Assembly (NCBI RefSeq): GCF_000466965.1
Contig: NZ_BATB01000025.1
Location: forward strand, 1 to 45,301
DNA length: 45,301 bases
Direction: 5' to 3'
From: Limimaricola cinnabarinus LL-001
GTDB lineage: Bacteria; Pseudomonadota; Alphaproteobacteria; Rhodobacterales; Rhodobacteraceae
The position numbers were made by a program, and so were the translations under genes. The notes under the pieces were generated by a model. It was not told where the DNA came from. It saw only the letters and a list, made by a program, of their open reading frames with translations, and made no database searches. Positions 25,061 through 34,665 of the stretch are shown one piece after another. Positions within the stretch are counted from its first letter, which is position 1; each line of letters starts with the position of its first letter.

Positions 25061-27817
25061 TCACGAGAAGATATACGTGCTGCCATCGCTGTTGTTGCTC
25101 TGCAGCACCTCGGCCAGGGACAGATCGCCGCCGCCCGTCATCGCCACTTCGAACAGCGTCGTCACCTCGCCGTCGGCGATATGCCTGACGAATGTCCGTC
25201 CGGCGTCGGTCTCGATCGTCACCTGGTTGACCTGAAGCGCATCCGCGTTGTGGAGAATGATGCGGTCGTTCTCCCGGCTGTCGAAATCGCGCACGAAGTC
25301 GATAGCGTCGATCGATTTGAGGTCGAAGACGAAGCTGTCCGCGCCCTTGGCACCGACCAGAACGTCGCGGCCTGCGCCACCTTCGATGATGTCGTTGCCG
25401 GTTCCCCCGTACAGCATGTCGTCTCCGGCGCCGCCCGACAGATAGTCGTGACCCGCGTCGCCCAAGAGCACGTCGGCGCCATTGCCCCCGAACAGCTCGT
25501 CGTTACCGTTGTTGCCCATGATGTAGTCGAGGCCGTCGTTGCCATAGACGATGTCGTCACCGTCCCGGGCGCGGAAGCGGTCGTTCCCGCCAAGGCCACG
25601 CATGACGTCATTCCTGTGGTCCCCATCGACCCTGTCGCTGCCTTCCGTTCCGGAGAAGGTCCAGATCGGCTCGGGATCGGGCGTCGGTTCCGGGGTCGGC
25701 TCGGGTTCGGGCTCGGGGGTCGGCTCGGGCTTGGGTTCCGGCTTCGGCTCGGGCTTGGGTTCCGGCTTCGGCTCGGGCTCGGGCTCGGGCTCGGGCTTCG
25801 TTTCGACACCCGTCGAGCCATTCCAGAGCTTCACCAGATCGCTCAAGCCATAGACCGCGTCGCTGAACTCGAAAAGCTCGACATTCGACACCGTCGTCAT
25901 CGCCTTTCCGGCAAGCTCGAACAGCGCCTCGCCCGTCTTGAGCAGGGATCCCGTGACATCCGCGAAGGCCTGACCCACGAGGAAACGGTCGCTGCCGGCG
26001 CCGCCGTCGATCCGATCCTTGCCGGCGCTGGCCTGGAACACGTCATTGCCACGACCGCCGCGCAGCCGGTTGTCGGAGGCGTTGCCGATCAGCATGTCGT
26101 TGCCATCGCCCGCAAAGGCGTTCTCGATCGAGGCGTCGATCTTGAGGGCGACGCCCGCGATCTGGCTCGCGGACGCACCGCTCAGGTCGAGCTTGCTGTC
26201 GGTGGTGACCATCGCCGCGTTGATGGCATCGATCCCGCCATTCGCGTCGATCAGGCCGCGCCGCGACATGTCCGCCGCCGCCATGCTGTCGAACTCGTCC
26301 GAATAGAAATACGTGTCGTTCTTGAGCCCATCGGTACGGCCATGGATGGACAACGTGATATCCTTCACCACGCCGATATGCGCATCGCCGTTCTTGTCCC
26401 GAGATCCGGGGGCACGGTCATGGATGTCGACGATCCAACGGCCCGAGCCGTTCTCACCCATCGTAGCGACGGACCCGAACTTGAAATTGCGCAGATCATC
26501 GATGCCGCCGGTCAGCGGAATGTCGTGCACCATGCGGATCTTGGTGCCGTCGGGGCTGGTCAGATAGACGTCCAGATCCGCGGTGTTGCGCCAGAAGAAG
26601 TCGAGCTGGAGCTGAACGTGCTCGATCGCGATGTCCTTGTCGACGTCGATCGCGAACTGCAGGTGGCTGACTTTGTCGCTGATCAGCTTGGCATTGGAGG
26701 TGTCCTTTTCGACCGAGACGGTGTCGCGGTTCGCAGCGGTCTGCTGCAGCGTCCAGGTCTCGGCCAGACGAACGGCGTCATGCGCGTTGAGAAAGCCGAA
26801 CCCGAAGGAATCGTTGAACGCCTTGCCGCCGCCGTTGAAGTGGTCGGAGCCGTTCATCACCCAGCCGTCGCCCCACGAGATGCCCTCGCCCAAGCCCTCG
26901 CGCCGGGCCGAGAGGCCGAGGATCTGCTGCACGTCGCGATAGCCCAGCTGATCGTTGGCCTCGAGCATGAGGCCCGCCACCGCCGAAACGGCGGGCGCGG
27001 AAAAGGACGTGCCGGTCGCTTTCGTCTCGAACCGCTCGCCGGGTTCGGTCGTGAACACGTCACGCCCGGCAGCCGAAAGCAGGACGTTCGCTCCGAGGCT
27101 GGTGAAGGAGGAGGCTTCGCCGTCGCGATCGACCGCGCCCACGGCGATGCTGTAGGGGGAATTCTGCAGGTTGTGGAAGTTCGACGAGTCGTCTCCGCCG
27201 CCATTGCCCGCCGAAAAGACGACCACGGTTCCAAGCCCGCCGCGGCCGGTCTCGGCCGGGTCGGCCACCGCCGCCTCCAACGTGGACACCTTGTTGAAGT
27301 TGTCGGTGAAGGGACGGTTGAAGCTATAGCTGTTGTTGACCACGTCGACGGCGCTCGACATGTGCAATGCCTTGATCACCTGATCGACCGCATCCGCGGC
27401 GCCGTAGTTGACGCCGTAGCCCACGAGAGTGGCTTCGCTGGCGATGCCGACGCTTCCGACGCCATTGTTTCCTTCGGCCGCGATCACGCCCGCCACCAGT
27501 GTACCGTGGTGATCCGCGCCCTTGACCGTGAAGCTGACGTCACCGCTCTTCTGATCGAAGTTGTAATCCGATTTCAGGTCGTAGTTTCCATCGAGATCGG
27601 AATGGGTGAAGTCGATCTGCGAATCGATGACCCCGATCTTCACGCCTTTTCCACGATATTCGTCCCACACGGACTCGATATCGATGTTCACGGCGGAACG
27701 GTTCGCAGCGAAATACCAGCTGCGGAACATTACCGGGTCACTGAACGTTTCAGTTCCGGGTAGGGTAGATGCACCTGAAATGACTTGCTTGGTGGACACA
27801 CGGCTCTCCTCGGTCAT
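25061..27817 (-). CDS. RTX-tailed subtilisin-type (S8) serine protease with P domain
   Basis: A predicted secreted protease of 918 residues from the ATG at 27817 (an upstream ATG at 27898 adds 27). The S8 catalytic domain holds [11 protein letters not shown] (Asp about 65), [10 protein letters not shown] (His about 104), SAGNGGG (oxyanion Asn about 205) and [11 protein letters not shown] (Ser about 271). All catalytic residues are present. A proprotein-convertase P domain follows ([15 protein letters not shown], about 410-510), then RTX repeats, a 40-residue Pro-Glu-Lys linker (about 705-750), more RTX repeats and a C-terminal domain. There is no Sec signal, so type I secretion is expected. 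Possible roles are matrix remodelling or processing of surface proteins. No substrate is indicated. Confidence 0.88.
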   Translation of the reverse strand: MTEESRVSTKQVISGASTLPGTETFSDPVMFRSWYFAANRSAVNIDIESVWDEYRGKGVKIGVIDSQIDFTHSDLDGNYDLKSDYNFDQKSGDVSFTVKGADHHGTLVAGVIAAEGNNGVGSVGIASEATLVGYGVNYGAADAVDQVIKALHMSSAVDVVNNSYSFNRPFTDNFNKVSTLEAAVADPAETGRGGLGTVVVFSAGNGGGDDSSNFHNLQNSPYSIAVGAVDRDGEASSFTSLGANVLLSAAGRDVFTTEPGERFETKATGTSFSAPAVSAVAGLMLEANDQLGYRDVQQILGLSARREGLGEGISWGDGWVMNGSDHFNGGGKAFNDSFGFGFLNAHDAVRLAETWTLQQTAANRDTVSVEKDTSNAKLISDKVSHLQFAIDVDKDIAIEHVQLQLDFFWRNTADLDVYLTSPDGTKIRMVHDIPLTGGIDDLRNFKFGSVATMGENGSGRWIVDIHDRAPGSRDKNGDAHIGVVKDITLSIHGRTDGLKNDTYFYSDEFDSMAAADMSRRGLIDANGGIDAINAAMVTTDSKLDLSGASASQIAGVALKIDASIENAFAGDGNDMLIGNASDNRLRGGRGNDVFQASAGKDRIDGGAGSDRFLVGQAFADVTGSLLKTGEALFELAGKAMTTVSNVELFEFSDAVYGLSDLVKLWNGSTGVETKPEPEPEPEPKPEPKPEPKPEPKPEPTPEPEPEPTPEPTPDPEPIWTFSGTEGSDRVDGDHRNDVMRGLGGNDRFRARDGDDIVYGNDGLDYIMGNNGNDELFGGNGADVLLGDAGHDYLSGGAGDDMLYGGTGNDIIEGGAGRDVLVGAKGADSFVFDLKSIDAIDFVRDFDSRENDRIILHNADALQVNQVTIETDAGRTFVRHIADGEVTTLFEVAMTGGGDLSLAEVLQSNNSDGSTYIFS
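25669..25803 (-). repeat. Tandem repeats coding for a (K/T/E)PEP linker
   Basis: On the plus strand, 6-base and 18-base units built on GGCTCGGGCTTGGGTTCC recur here. They encode the Pro-Glu-Lys/Thr linker between the two RTX blocks of the protease. Such tracts are prone to length change by slippage. Confidence 0.8.
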
Positions 27818-29131
27818 GGGCTTCTCTAGGGTGGACGCCTTCTGGCTGACCCGCCTTGCAGACACTGGCTTTGGATTGGGTCCGCTTGATGACACCATTA
27901 AGGTGCGGAGCGGATGACCATGGCAGCATCAGAGCGAAATCTGGCTTGGACTTTGGCAACAGGGTCGTGCCCCGGCCCTGACTGGCTCCTAGACATTGTT
28001 TCAAAATTGATGATTGCGAGAAGAGTTTTGCAAACTCTTAACAAGCGGTTCTCACAGACCGGGCGAGCGCGCATATCGATGCCGCGGAACAATGGTCTGA
28101 ATCATGAACCCGTTTCATTGCAGAACCTACCAAACCCGTCATGGCACATGGAGCCATTACGGCATCGACAGGCATTGCAACCCATCGCTACACCACAAAA
28201 AATCAGCCATGTCCGGCGCAATGTGTCTGCAACGTTGCAGATCCTGTCGGACAGGCCGCGAAACCTACCGGCCCCCCATTCCTCCGAAGACCTCGCGGTC
28301 GCGAAACAATTCGTTTCGAAGAAATTTCTTGCCTTTTCGACGCCATCTCGCAATGGCGGCGCTGCAGTGCCTATCTGACAAGATCTGGAGGGTCCAGAAT
28401 GACCCCGACTCAGGCCGGACACTCGGCCAAGATCCGCCGTCCAGGGTTTATCCTCATGATATACAGGGGCTTTTATTGGCCGAAACTCGCCGACTCCCTG
28501 TGTGATCCGGGGTTGATTCGCTGACATGGCGGGCGTTTCCATCGAAACGATTCGCCGATTGGCTGATTTCGCGAGATCCTACCAATTGTAATGAAACGTC
28601 CTGAGCGAGACATGCGGCTGAAACCGCAGCCATGTTCCGCGCGATGGGATGAGCGGTCGTTGCGCTTCGGCCACAGCGCCACGTCGCGCATGGCAGCGCA
28701 CCATGGCGGCTCAGCCCGGCACAGCCCGGCACAGCCCGGGGCGGCATGGGGCGGACGCCCACGTGATGCCGCGACACCGGATTCGGCGCTCGAGGCGCGC
28801 CTTCGCATCAGAATGATCCATGATTGACCGACCGGGCCTTCGGGCCGCGATTCAGGGGGTCGCCATGTCCGGGACCGGTCGATGCGGCAACAGAGTGTTT
28901 CATGGCCCCGAAATGACAGACCTTCAGGCGCGCGCGCTATATGACTGTCGCAATTGCGATATTCCGGCCCGGTGGCAGATCACGATCCCGTCTCTCGAGA
29001 GGGCGTGGCGGCTCTTGATTGAGCATTCCGGATAACTGGGTCATGAGGGCACAAAGAAGTGGCGCGCGGGACCTTGACCGGTCCGGGGTGAGGCTTCATG
29101 CAGAAACGATAATGGTACAAGGGTCGGCGTA
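27818..29131. other. 1.3-kb intergenic region, no recognised gene
   Basis: This lies between the protease (minus) and the pyruvyltransferase (plus), so it must carry their promoters. I see no conserved protein in any frame. It holds short inverted repeats: CGAAAC-N5-GTTTCG at 28302-28318, the palindrome AAGAAATTTCTT at 28319-28330, and CGTTTC-N4-GAAACG near 28530-28545. It also holds a short tandem repeat, CACAGCCCGG, near 28710-28740. A 71-residue open frame at 28820-29035 has no family match that I recognise. Confidence 0.4.
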
Positions 29132-30397
29132 GTGGTTACTGACGCATCTCTCCAATCGGCGGACAAGCCGAAGGAATTGGGACGCTCCGGCAGCGTGGTT
29201 CGCTGCTTCAATGTAAAATTCAGCCCCAATCTGGGAGACGGCCTGCTGTCGGAATGCCTCGAGAAGGCGCTGATCGATCTCGGAGCCGATCCCGACACTC
29301 ACTCGATCGACCTCGCCGCCCGCAAGGCTTACGGCGATGTCATGATGGGGCGTGGGACGGTCATGACGCTGCTCGATGCCCTGCCCCCGACGCTTCGGCG
29401 GGCCGCGGTCCGTTTGCCGCTCAAGGCGCAGTCGATCCGAAGCTGGCGGCCCCACTTCGCGCGCGGCCTCGAAGGCGCGGACCGCGTCGTGATCGGCGGC
29501 GGCAACCTCATCTCGGACATCGACCTGAACTTCCCGACCAAGCTCGGTCTCGCCATCTCCGAAGCCGAGCGGCGCAACCTGCCGACCGCCTTCTACGCCT
29601 GCGGCGTCGCCCAAGGCTGGAGCGCCACCGGTCTCAAGATGTGCCGCGCTGCCTTTGCCCGGCCCCATGTTCGAGCCGTGTTCCTGCGCGACACCGACAG
29701 CAAGGTTCTGTGGGACGATCTGATGTCCGAGGCGACGGGCATCGTCGGCGAGGTGGTGCGCGATCCCGGGCTGATGGCCGCCGACCTCTATCCGCAACCG
29801 CCGCGCCCGCGTGACCGCCGCCCGGTGGCGGGGCTCGGCCTGATGAGCCATATCGCGATCCGTTACCATGCCACCGACGCGCCGCGTTCCGAGCATCTCG
29901 ATCAATGGTATCTCGATGTCGCGCGCGGGCTGATCGAGCAGGGCTGCGAGGTGCGGGTCTTCACCAATGGCAGTCCCGAGGACAAGGCTTACGCCGCGCA
30001 GATGCATGATCGTCTGGCCGCGCTTGGCTCGTCCGATCAGATCAGCTTCCTGACGCAGCGCGACCCGCGCGGCCTTTGTGCGCATATCGCCGATTTCGAC
30101 GTGCTGATCGCCTACCGGATGCATGCGGTCATCGCCGCCTACGCCTACGGCGTGCCCGCGATCGCGCTCTCGTGGGATCGCAAGCTGCGCTCCTTCATGG
30201 CCTCGGTCAACCGCGAGGAGTTCCTGCTCGACGTGGCCAAGGTTCCGGCGGGCGATTGCGTGGACATGGCCATCGCGGCCGCGCGCGACGGGCTGCCGGA
30301 GGCCGAGCGGGCCGCCGTGGTGGCCGAGGCGCGCGCCGACGTGGCCCGGATGTGGGCCGTGCTCGAGCCGGAGGGCCGGATGGAGCGCCGCGCATGA
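29132..30397 (+). CDS. Polysaccharide pyruvyltransferase family protein
   Basis: A 421-residue protein of the CsaB/ExoV family, which transfers pyruvate from phosphoenolpyruvate onto a sugar as a ketal. It shows the family start VRCFNVKFSPNLGDGLLSE, then VVIGGGNLISDID, a central region FLRDTDSKVLWDDL, and a C-terminal VLIAYRMHAVIAAYAYGVPAIALSWDRK, with the R-x-H-[AS] motif typical of the active site. Start is GTG at 29132, weakly supported by GGGTCGG upstream. The stop overlaps the next gene's ATG by four bases, so it heads the heptose operon. Its acceptor may be a sugar of the EPS. Confidence 0.85.
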   Translation: MVTDASLQSADKPKELGRSGSVVRCFNVKFSPNLGDGLLSECLEKALIDLGADPDTHSIDLAARKAYGDVMMGRGTVMTLLDALPPTLRRAAVRLPLKAQSIRSWRPHFARGLEGADRVVIGGGNLISDIDLNFPTKLGLAISEAERRNLPTAFYACGVAQGWSATGLKMCRAAFARPHVRAVFLRDTDSKVLWDDLMSEATGIVGEVVRDPGLMAADLYPQPPRPRDRRPVAGLGLMSHIAIRYHATDAPRSEHLDQWYLDVARGLIEQGCEVRVFTNGSPEDKAYAAQMHDRLAALGSSDQISFLTQRDPRGLCAHIADFDVLIAYRMHAVIAAYAYGVPAIALSWDRKLRSFMASVNREEFLLDVAKVPAGDCVDMAIAAARDGLPEAERAAVVAEARADVARMWAVLEPEGRMERRA

Positions 30398-31553
30398 GCA
30401 TGCTTGAGGCGCGATTCGCGCGGTTCGAGACATGGATGCGCGATCAGGCGCTGCCATTCTGGAGCGAGACCGGCCTTGCCCCGACGGCGGGGCGGTTGAA
30501 CGGCTGACCCTCGCGGGGCAGCCTGATCGTCCGGGCTTCAAGCGGGTTCGGGTCCATGCCCGGCAGCTCTATGTCTTTTCGCATGCGCATGTGCTCGGCG
30601 TGCCGGGCATGCTCGAGGCCGCGCGCGAGGTGCATGGGTTCCTGATGGCGCATGGCCGGTCCGAGGATGGCGGCTGGGTCGTGAAGATGGGTGAGGCCGG
30701 CGGCTGCGTCGATCCCGAGCGCGATCTCTACGACCAGGCTTTCGTGATCCTGGCGCTGGCTTGGTGGGCCCGCGCGTCGGGCGAAACGGCCCCCATCACC
30801 GAAGCCCGGCGCACCCTCGCGGAGATCGACGAGCTGTTCGCGCGCCCCGATGGCCGGGGCTACCTGTCGCGCCTCCCGGATCAGGGCGAAGCCCTGCAAA
30901 ATCCGCATATGCACCTGCTCGAGGCGCTGTTGGCGCTTCATGCGGTGGACCCCGAAGGTCCGGCATCGGCCCGGATCACGCGGCTGCGCGCCCTGTTCGA
31001 CGAGGTCCTGCTCGATGCCGAGACCGGAACGCTGGGCGAGCGCTTCGACATGAACTGGGCGCCGCGCCCGGACGATGCGATCGAGCCCGGGCATCATTAC
31101 GAATGGTTCTGGCTCTTGCACATGGCCGAGCGCGCGGGCTTCGGCACTGCCGAGCCCGCGGCGACCCACCTGTGGGACTTTGCCGAACGTCACGGCGTCC
31201 TGCCCGGTTCGGCCCTGATCCATGACGGTCTCGACAGGAGCGGCGCGCGGCTTTCGGCGGCGCACCGCTCCTGGCCGCAGACGGAGCGGCTCAAGGCTCT
31301 GGCCGTGCGCGCCGAGATCTCGGGCCGGCCCGAGACCGAGGCGATCTCGGCCGCGCTCGAGGCGCTTTGGCGCCACTACATCGCCCCGGCCACCCCCGGC
31401 GGCTGGGTCGATCATATCGGCGCCGATCTGCAGCCCAAGGTCGAGTACGTGCCGGCGAGCACTTTGTATCATCTGTTTCTGGCCTATGCCGAGTTGCGCC
31501 GCTGCGCGACCGCGCTCGGGCTGACCGCGCACGAAGAGGGACTTCCGGCATGA
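30394..31553 (+). CDS. AGE-superfamily sugar isomerase/epimerase, frameshifted
   Basis: An N-acylglucosamine 2-epimerase/mannose-isomerase superfamily (alpha6/alpha6-barrel) enzyme. Conserved parts are YVFSHAHVLG, QNPHMHLLEALLALH (His), GHHYEWFWLLHMAE (His/Glu) and AHRSWPQTERLKAL, which match the aldose-ketose isomerase branch. The frame breaks near 30481: the ATG at 30394, fixed by the overlap with the pyruvyltransferase, leads to a stop at 30507, while conserved sequence resumes one frame over at DGGAVERLTLAGQPD. One added C in the run after TTGC gives about 386 residues. It overlaps hldE by four bases. No GmhA isomerase is seen in the window, so this gene could supply sedoheptulose 7-phosphate isomerisation; mannose or fructose isomerisation is the usual role. 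Confidence 0.75.
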
Positions 31554-33001
31554 TCGTCGACCAATTTCAGGACAAGCGGATCCTCGTGATCGGCGATGTG
31601 ATGCTCGACCATTTCGTACGCGGCTCCGTGGGGCGGGTGTCGCCCGAGGCGCCGGCGCTTGTGCTGCATGTGAGCAATGATCACTGGGCGGTCGGCGGCG
31701 CGGGCAACGTGGCGCAGAACATCGCCGGGCTCGGCGGCGTGGCCTGTCTCGTGGGTCTGGTGGGCGAGGATGACGCCGCCCGCCGGATCGAGGCGCTGTT
31801 CGCCGACGATCCGCGGCTCGAAAGCCATCTGGTCGCCGACCCGAACTGGCCCACCATCGAAAAGACCCGGTTCATCGCCGGCGACAACCACCTGCTGCGC
31901 GCCGATCGCGAAAGCAAGCGCATCCCCGAGACGGTCGAGGCCCGCCTGATCGAGGCGATCGAGCGTATCGCGGCGGCGGGCTGCGACGCGATGGTGATTT
32001 CCGACTACGCCAAGGGGCTGGTGACACCGGGCCTGATCGCGGCGGTGATCGAGGTGGCGCAGCGGATCGGCGTGCCCGTGATCGCGGACCCCAAGCGGCC
32101 CAACTTCGCGGATTATCGCGGCTGCCGCGTGCTGACCCCCAATCGCAAGGAACTTGCCGCCGCGACGGGCCTTCCGGCCGATGACGACGCCGAGATCGCG
32201 GCTGCGGTGCCGGTGGCGATGTCGCAGTTCGGCGGGCCGATCGTCCTGACCCGGTCCGAGCAGGGCATTTCGCTGTTCGACAGCGACGGCAGCGAAATGC
32301 ACGATCCCGCCCGCAACCGCGAACTGCGCGACGTGTCCGGCGCCGGCGATACGGTCGCCGCGACGCTGGCGCTGGCGCTGGCCGGTGGCGCGGCCCTCGC
32401 CGATGCCACGCGCGCGGCCAACGCGGCCGCCGGTGTGGTCGTCGGCAAGAGCGGCACCTCGGTGGTCACGGCACCCGAGCTGATCTCGGCCATGCTGCGC
32501 AACACCAACGAGACCGTGCTCGAATCCAAGGTCGCGCCGCTCAACACGGCCCGTAACATCCGCGAGGATTGGCGCCAACAGGGGCTGCGGGTGGGCTTCA
32601 CCAATGGCTGCTTCGATATCGTGCATCGCGGCCACGTGACATTGCTCGCCCAGGCACGGGCGCGGTGCGACCGTCTGGTCGTGGCGCTCAACACCGATGC
32701 TTCCGTCTCGCGGCTCAAGGGGCCGGAACGCCCGATCCAATCCGAGGCCGCGCGCGCCGAGGTGATCGCGGCGCTTGGTGCGGTCGACATGGTGCTGCTG
32801 TTCGACGAGGACACGCCGCTCGCGATCATCGACGCGCTGCGGCCCGACGTGCTGTTCAAGGGCTCCGACTATACCGTGGACACCGTGGTCGGGCACGAGC
32901 TGGTGCAGGGCTATGGCGGCGAGGTTGAGCTGATCGACCTCGTGGATGGCTATTCCACCACCCGGATCGTGGCGAAATCGCGCGCCTTGGCGGCAAGCTG
33001 A
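31550..33001 (+). CDS. hldE: Bifunctional heptose kinase/adenylyltransferase HldE
   Basis: A two-domain enzyme of 483 residues. The N-terminal PfkB-type kinase (about 1-315) has VIGDVMLDHFVRGSVGRVSPEAP, then AVGGAGNVAQNIAGLGG, DAMVISDYAKGLVT, and the catalytic base motif DVSGAGDTVAA. It phosphorylates D-glycero-D-manno-heptose 7-phosphate at C1. The C-terminal adenylyltransferase (about 340-480) has VGFTNGCFDIVHRGHVTLL (the H-x-G-H motif) and SRLKGPERPIQSE, and makes ADP-heptose. Length and order match Escherichia coli HldE. ATGA overlaps the previous gene, and the heptosyltransferase gene follows after one base. Confidence 0.95.
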   Translation: MIVDQFQDKRILVIGDVMLDHFVRGSVGRVSPEAPALVLHVSNDHWAVGGAGNVAQNIAGLGGVACLVGLVGEDDAARRIEALFADDPRLESHLVADPNWPTIEKTRFIAGDNHLLRADRESKRIPETVEARLIEAIERIAAAGCDAMVISDYAKGLVTPGLIAAVIEVAQRIGVPVIADPKRPNFADYRGCRVLTPNRKELAAATGLPADDDAEIAAAVPVAMSQFGGPIVLTRSEQGISLFDSDGSEMHDPARNRELRDVSGAGDTVAATLALALAGGAALADATRAANAAAGVVVGKSGTSVVTAPELISAMLRNTNETVLESKVAPLNTARNIREDWRQQGLRVGFTNGCFDIVHRGHVTLLAQARARCDRLVVALNTDASVSRLKGPERPIQSEAARAEVIAALGAVDMVLLFDEDTPLAIIDALRPDVLFKGSDYTVDTVVGHELVQGYGGEVELIDLVDGYSTTRIVAKSRALAAS

Positions 33002-33002
33002 C

Positions 33003-34124
33003 ATGGCGCGCTCTTCCAACTTGACGCGGCGGCTCGACCGGGCCGTCGGCACGGCGGCGGCATCCCTGCTCTCCCCGTTCAGATCGTCCCGGCCGCAGCC
33101 CGCCGATCCGCGCCGCATCCTGCTGATCCAGCCCACCGCGATCGGCGACACGCTGATCGCCTCGGGGCTAATTTCCGCGATCGAGCGACGGTATCCCGCA
33201 GCCGAGATCGTGGTCGCCCATGGTCCCTCCAACGCGGCGGCCGTGAAGATGCTCGAAGCGCGGGTGCGCCCGGTGCAGGTCGGCTTTGCCAACCCCGCCC
33301 GCGCGGTCGCGGCCCTCAAGGCGCTGAGCCCCGACATGATCGTCGATCTGACGCCCTGGCCCTATGCCACGGCGCTTTGCGCGCATTTTTCCGCGCCGTG
33401 GTCGGCGGGCTTCAACCCCCAAGGCAGCCGTCGCGGGCGCCTGTTCGATCTCAGCGTTCCGCATCGCACGGATCGCCACGAGATCGACAATCTCGACGCG
33501 CTTTCGCAAGCGATCGGCGCCGGTCCCGCGCGAGAGATGCGAATCTCGCGCGACGCTTCGGCCCGCGCCGATCTCCCCGCATCCGACGGGTTGGTCCTGT
33601 GTCACGTCTCGGCCGGCGGGGCGCGTGCCGCCGCCAAGGCATGGCCCGTCGAGAACTGGGTCGCGCTAGCGCGGGGTCTCGTGGCGCAGGGCTACCAGGT
33701 CGGCTTTACCGGCGTGCCCGCCGACGCCGAGGCGGTCGCCCCGATCCTCGAAGTCGCGGCGCTGCCTGCGGATCGTGCGTTCAGCCTGTGCGGGAAACTG
33801 TCTCTCGCGGCACTGGCCGAGCTTCTGGCCGAGGTGCCGCTTCTGATCTCGGTCGATACCGGGGTGCTGCACCTGTCGGCGGCGGTGTCGGGCCGCGCGA
33901 TCGGCCTGCATGGGCCCACGCATGCGGCGCGCTGGGGATCGGTCAGCCCGGCCGCGCTCGGCCTCGATTCGCCGCACCCGGCCGGGGGCTTCGTGCAATA
34001 CGGTTGGGAAGATCACCCGCAGGCCGAGGAGATCATGCCCATGCTCACACCCGAACGCGTTCTGTCCGCCGCTTTGGACAAGCTCGAAGCCCAGCCGCGC
34101 CTTCGGGCGAACGAGGACGCATGA
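33003..34124 (+). CDS. Heptosyltransferase (GT9) family protein
   Basis: A 373-residue family 9 glycosyltransferase (WaaF/WaaC/WaaQ type) that transfers heptose from ADP-heptose. It has RILLIQPTAIGDTLIASGL (the Asp-bearing N-terminal motif), HVSAGGARAAAKAWPVENWVA, here split as HVSAGGARAAAKAW and PVENWVALA, and LLISVDTGVLHLSAAVSGR with GLHGPTHAARWG, the conserved donor-site block. It lies one base after hldE and overlaps gmhB by four bases. Whether the acceptor is lipopolysaccharide core, EPS or another glycan is not visible. Confidence 0.88.
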   Translation: MARSSNLTRRLDRAVGTAAASLLSPFRSSRPQPADPRRILLIQPTAIGDTLIASGLISAIERRYPAAEIVVAHGPSNAAAVKMLEARVRPVQVGFANPARAVAALKALSPDMIVDLTPWPYATALCAHFSAPWSAGFNPQGSRRGRLFDLSVPHRTDRHEIDNLDALSQAIGAGPAREMRISRDASARADLPASDGLVLCHVSAGGARAAAKAWPVENWVALARGLVAQGYQVGFTGVPADAEAVAPILEVAALPADRAFSLCGKLSLAALAELLAEVPLLISVDTGVLHLSAAVSGRAIGLHGPTHAARWGSVSPAALGLDSPHPAGGFVQYGWEDHPQAEEIMPMLTPERVLSAALDKLEAQPRLRANEDA

Positions 34125-34665
34125 GCGGCGCGCGCCCCGCGCTGTTTCTCGACCGGGACGGCATCATCAACGTCGATCACGGCTATGTCGCCACGCGCGA
34201 ACGGCTCGATTACGTGCCCGGGATCGCCGATCTAGTGGCGGCGGCGAACCGCGCGGGCTGGGCCGTGGTGATCGTCACCAACCAATCGGGCGTGGCGCGG
34301 GGCTATTTTCCCGAAAGCCAGATGCACGCATTTCACGACATGATCCGCGCCGACCTCGCAAGCCAAGGGGCGCGGATCGACGCGGTCTATCACTGTCCGC
34401 ATCTTCCGGGCGCGGCGGTGGCGCAATTCGATGTCGACTGCGACTGCCGCAAGCCCCGTCCGGGCATGCTGCTGCGTGCGATCCGCGAGATGGACCTCGA
34501 TCCGGCGCGGTCGGCGATGATCGGCGACAAGCCCAGTGACGTCGAGGCGGCCCGGGCGCGGGTGTCGCAGGCCATCTGTTTCAGGGCGGCGACCTGCTGG
34601 AGTTCGCCGCCCCGCGCCTGCCGGCGCTTCAGAAGTCGGGGTTGTCGCGCAGCCAGCCGACATAG
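34121..34665 (+). CDS. gmhB: GmhB-type D-glycero-D-manno-heptose 1,7-bisphosphate phosphatase, frameshifted
   Basis: A HAD-superfamily phosphatase that removes the 7-phosphate before HldE adds AMP. It has LFLDRDGIINVDHGYV (DxD nucleophile), VIVTNQSGVARGYF, the zinc-binding YHCPHLPG and VDCDCRKPRPGML, and SAMIGDKPSDVEAA. The frame breaks near 34557; one added base gives A-G-V-A-G-H-L-F-Q-G-G-D-L-L-E-F, the normal family C-terminus, and a stop at 34665 (181 residues, usual length). Without correction the frame runs on with a low-complexity tail. Corrected, it overlaps the convergent hldD end by 37 bases. Confidence 0.85.

Noticed and set aside
25669..25803. Possible CRISPR-like array
   Set aside because: The repeats are contiguous 6- and 18-base coding repeats without spacers, inside the protease linker.
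25034..27763. A 909-codon open frame on the plus strand across the RTX protease gene
   Set aside because: It is the antisense of a GC-rich, repeat-rich coding gene. The minus-strand product has all subtilase and RTX motifs, while the plus-strand one matches no family and overlaps a terminator region.
28820..29035. A 71-residue open frame before the pyruvyltransferase
   Set aside because: It has no recognisable family and no good ribosome-binding site, and may be part of the leader. It is noted only within the intergenic entry.
31484..33337. A 617-codon minus-strand frame across hldE
   Set aside because: It is antisense to a gene with every HldE motif intact. Long antisense frames are common where third positions are G or C.
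34159..34180. Match of ATCATCAACGTCGATC to the IS-end repeat at 1-45
   Set aside because: It encodes the conserved I-I-N-V-D of the GmhB active site, and only about 16 bases match, so it is coincidence.
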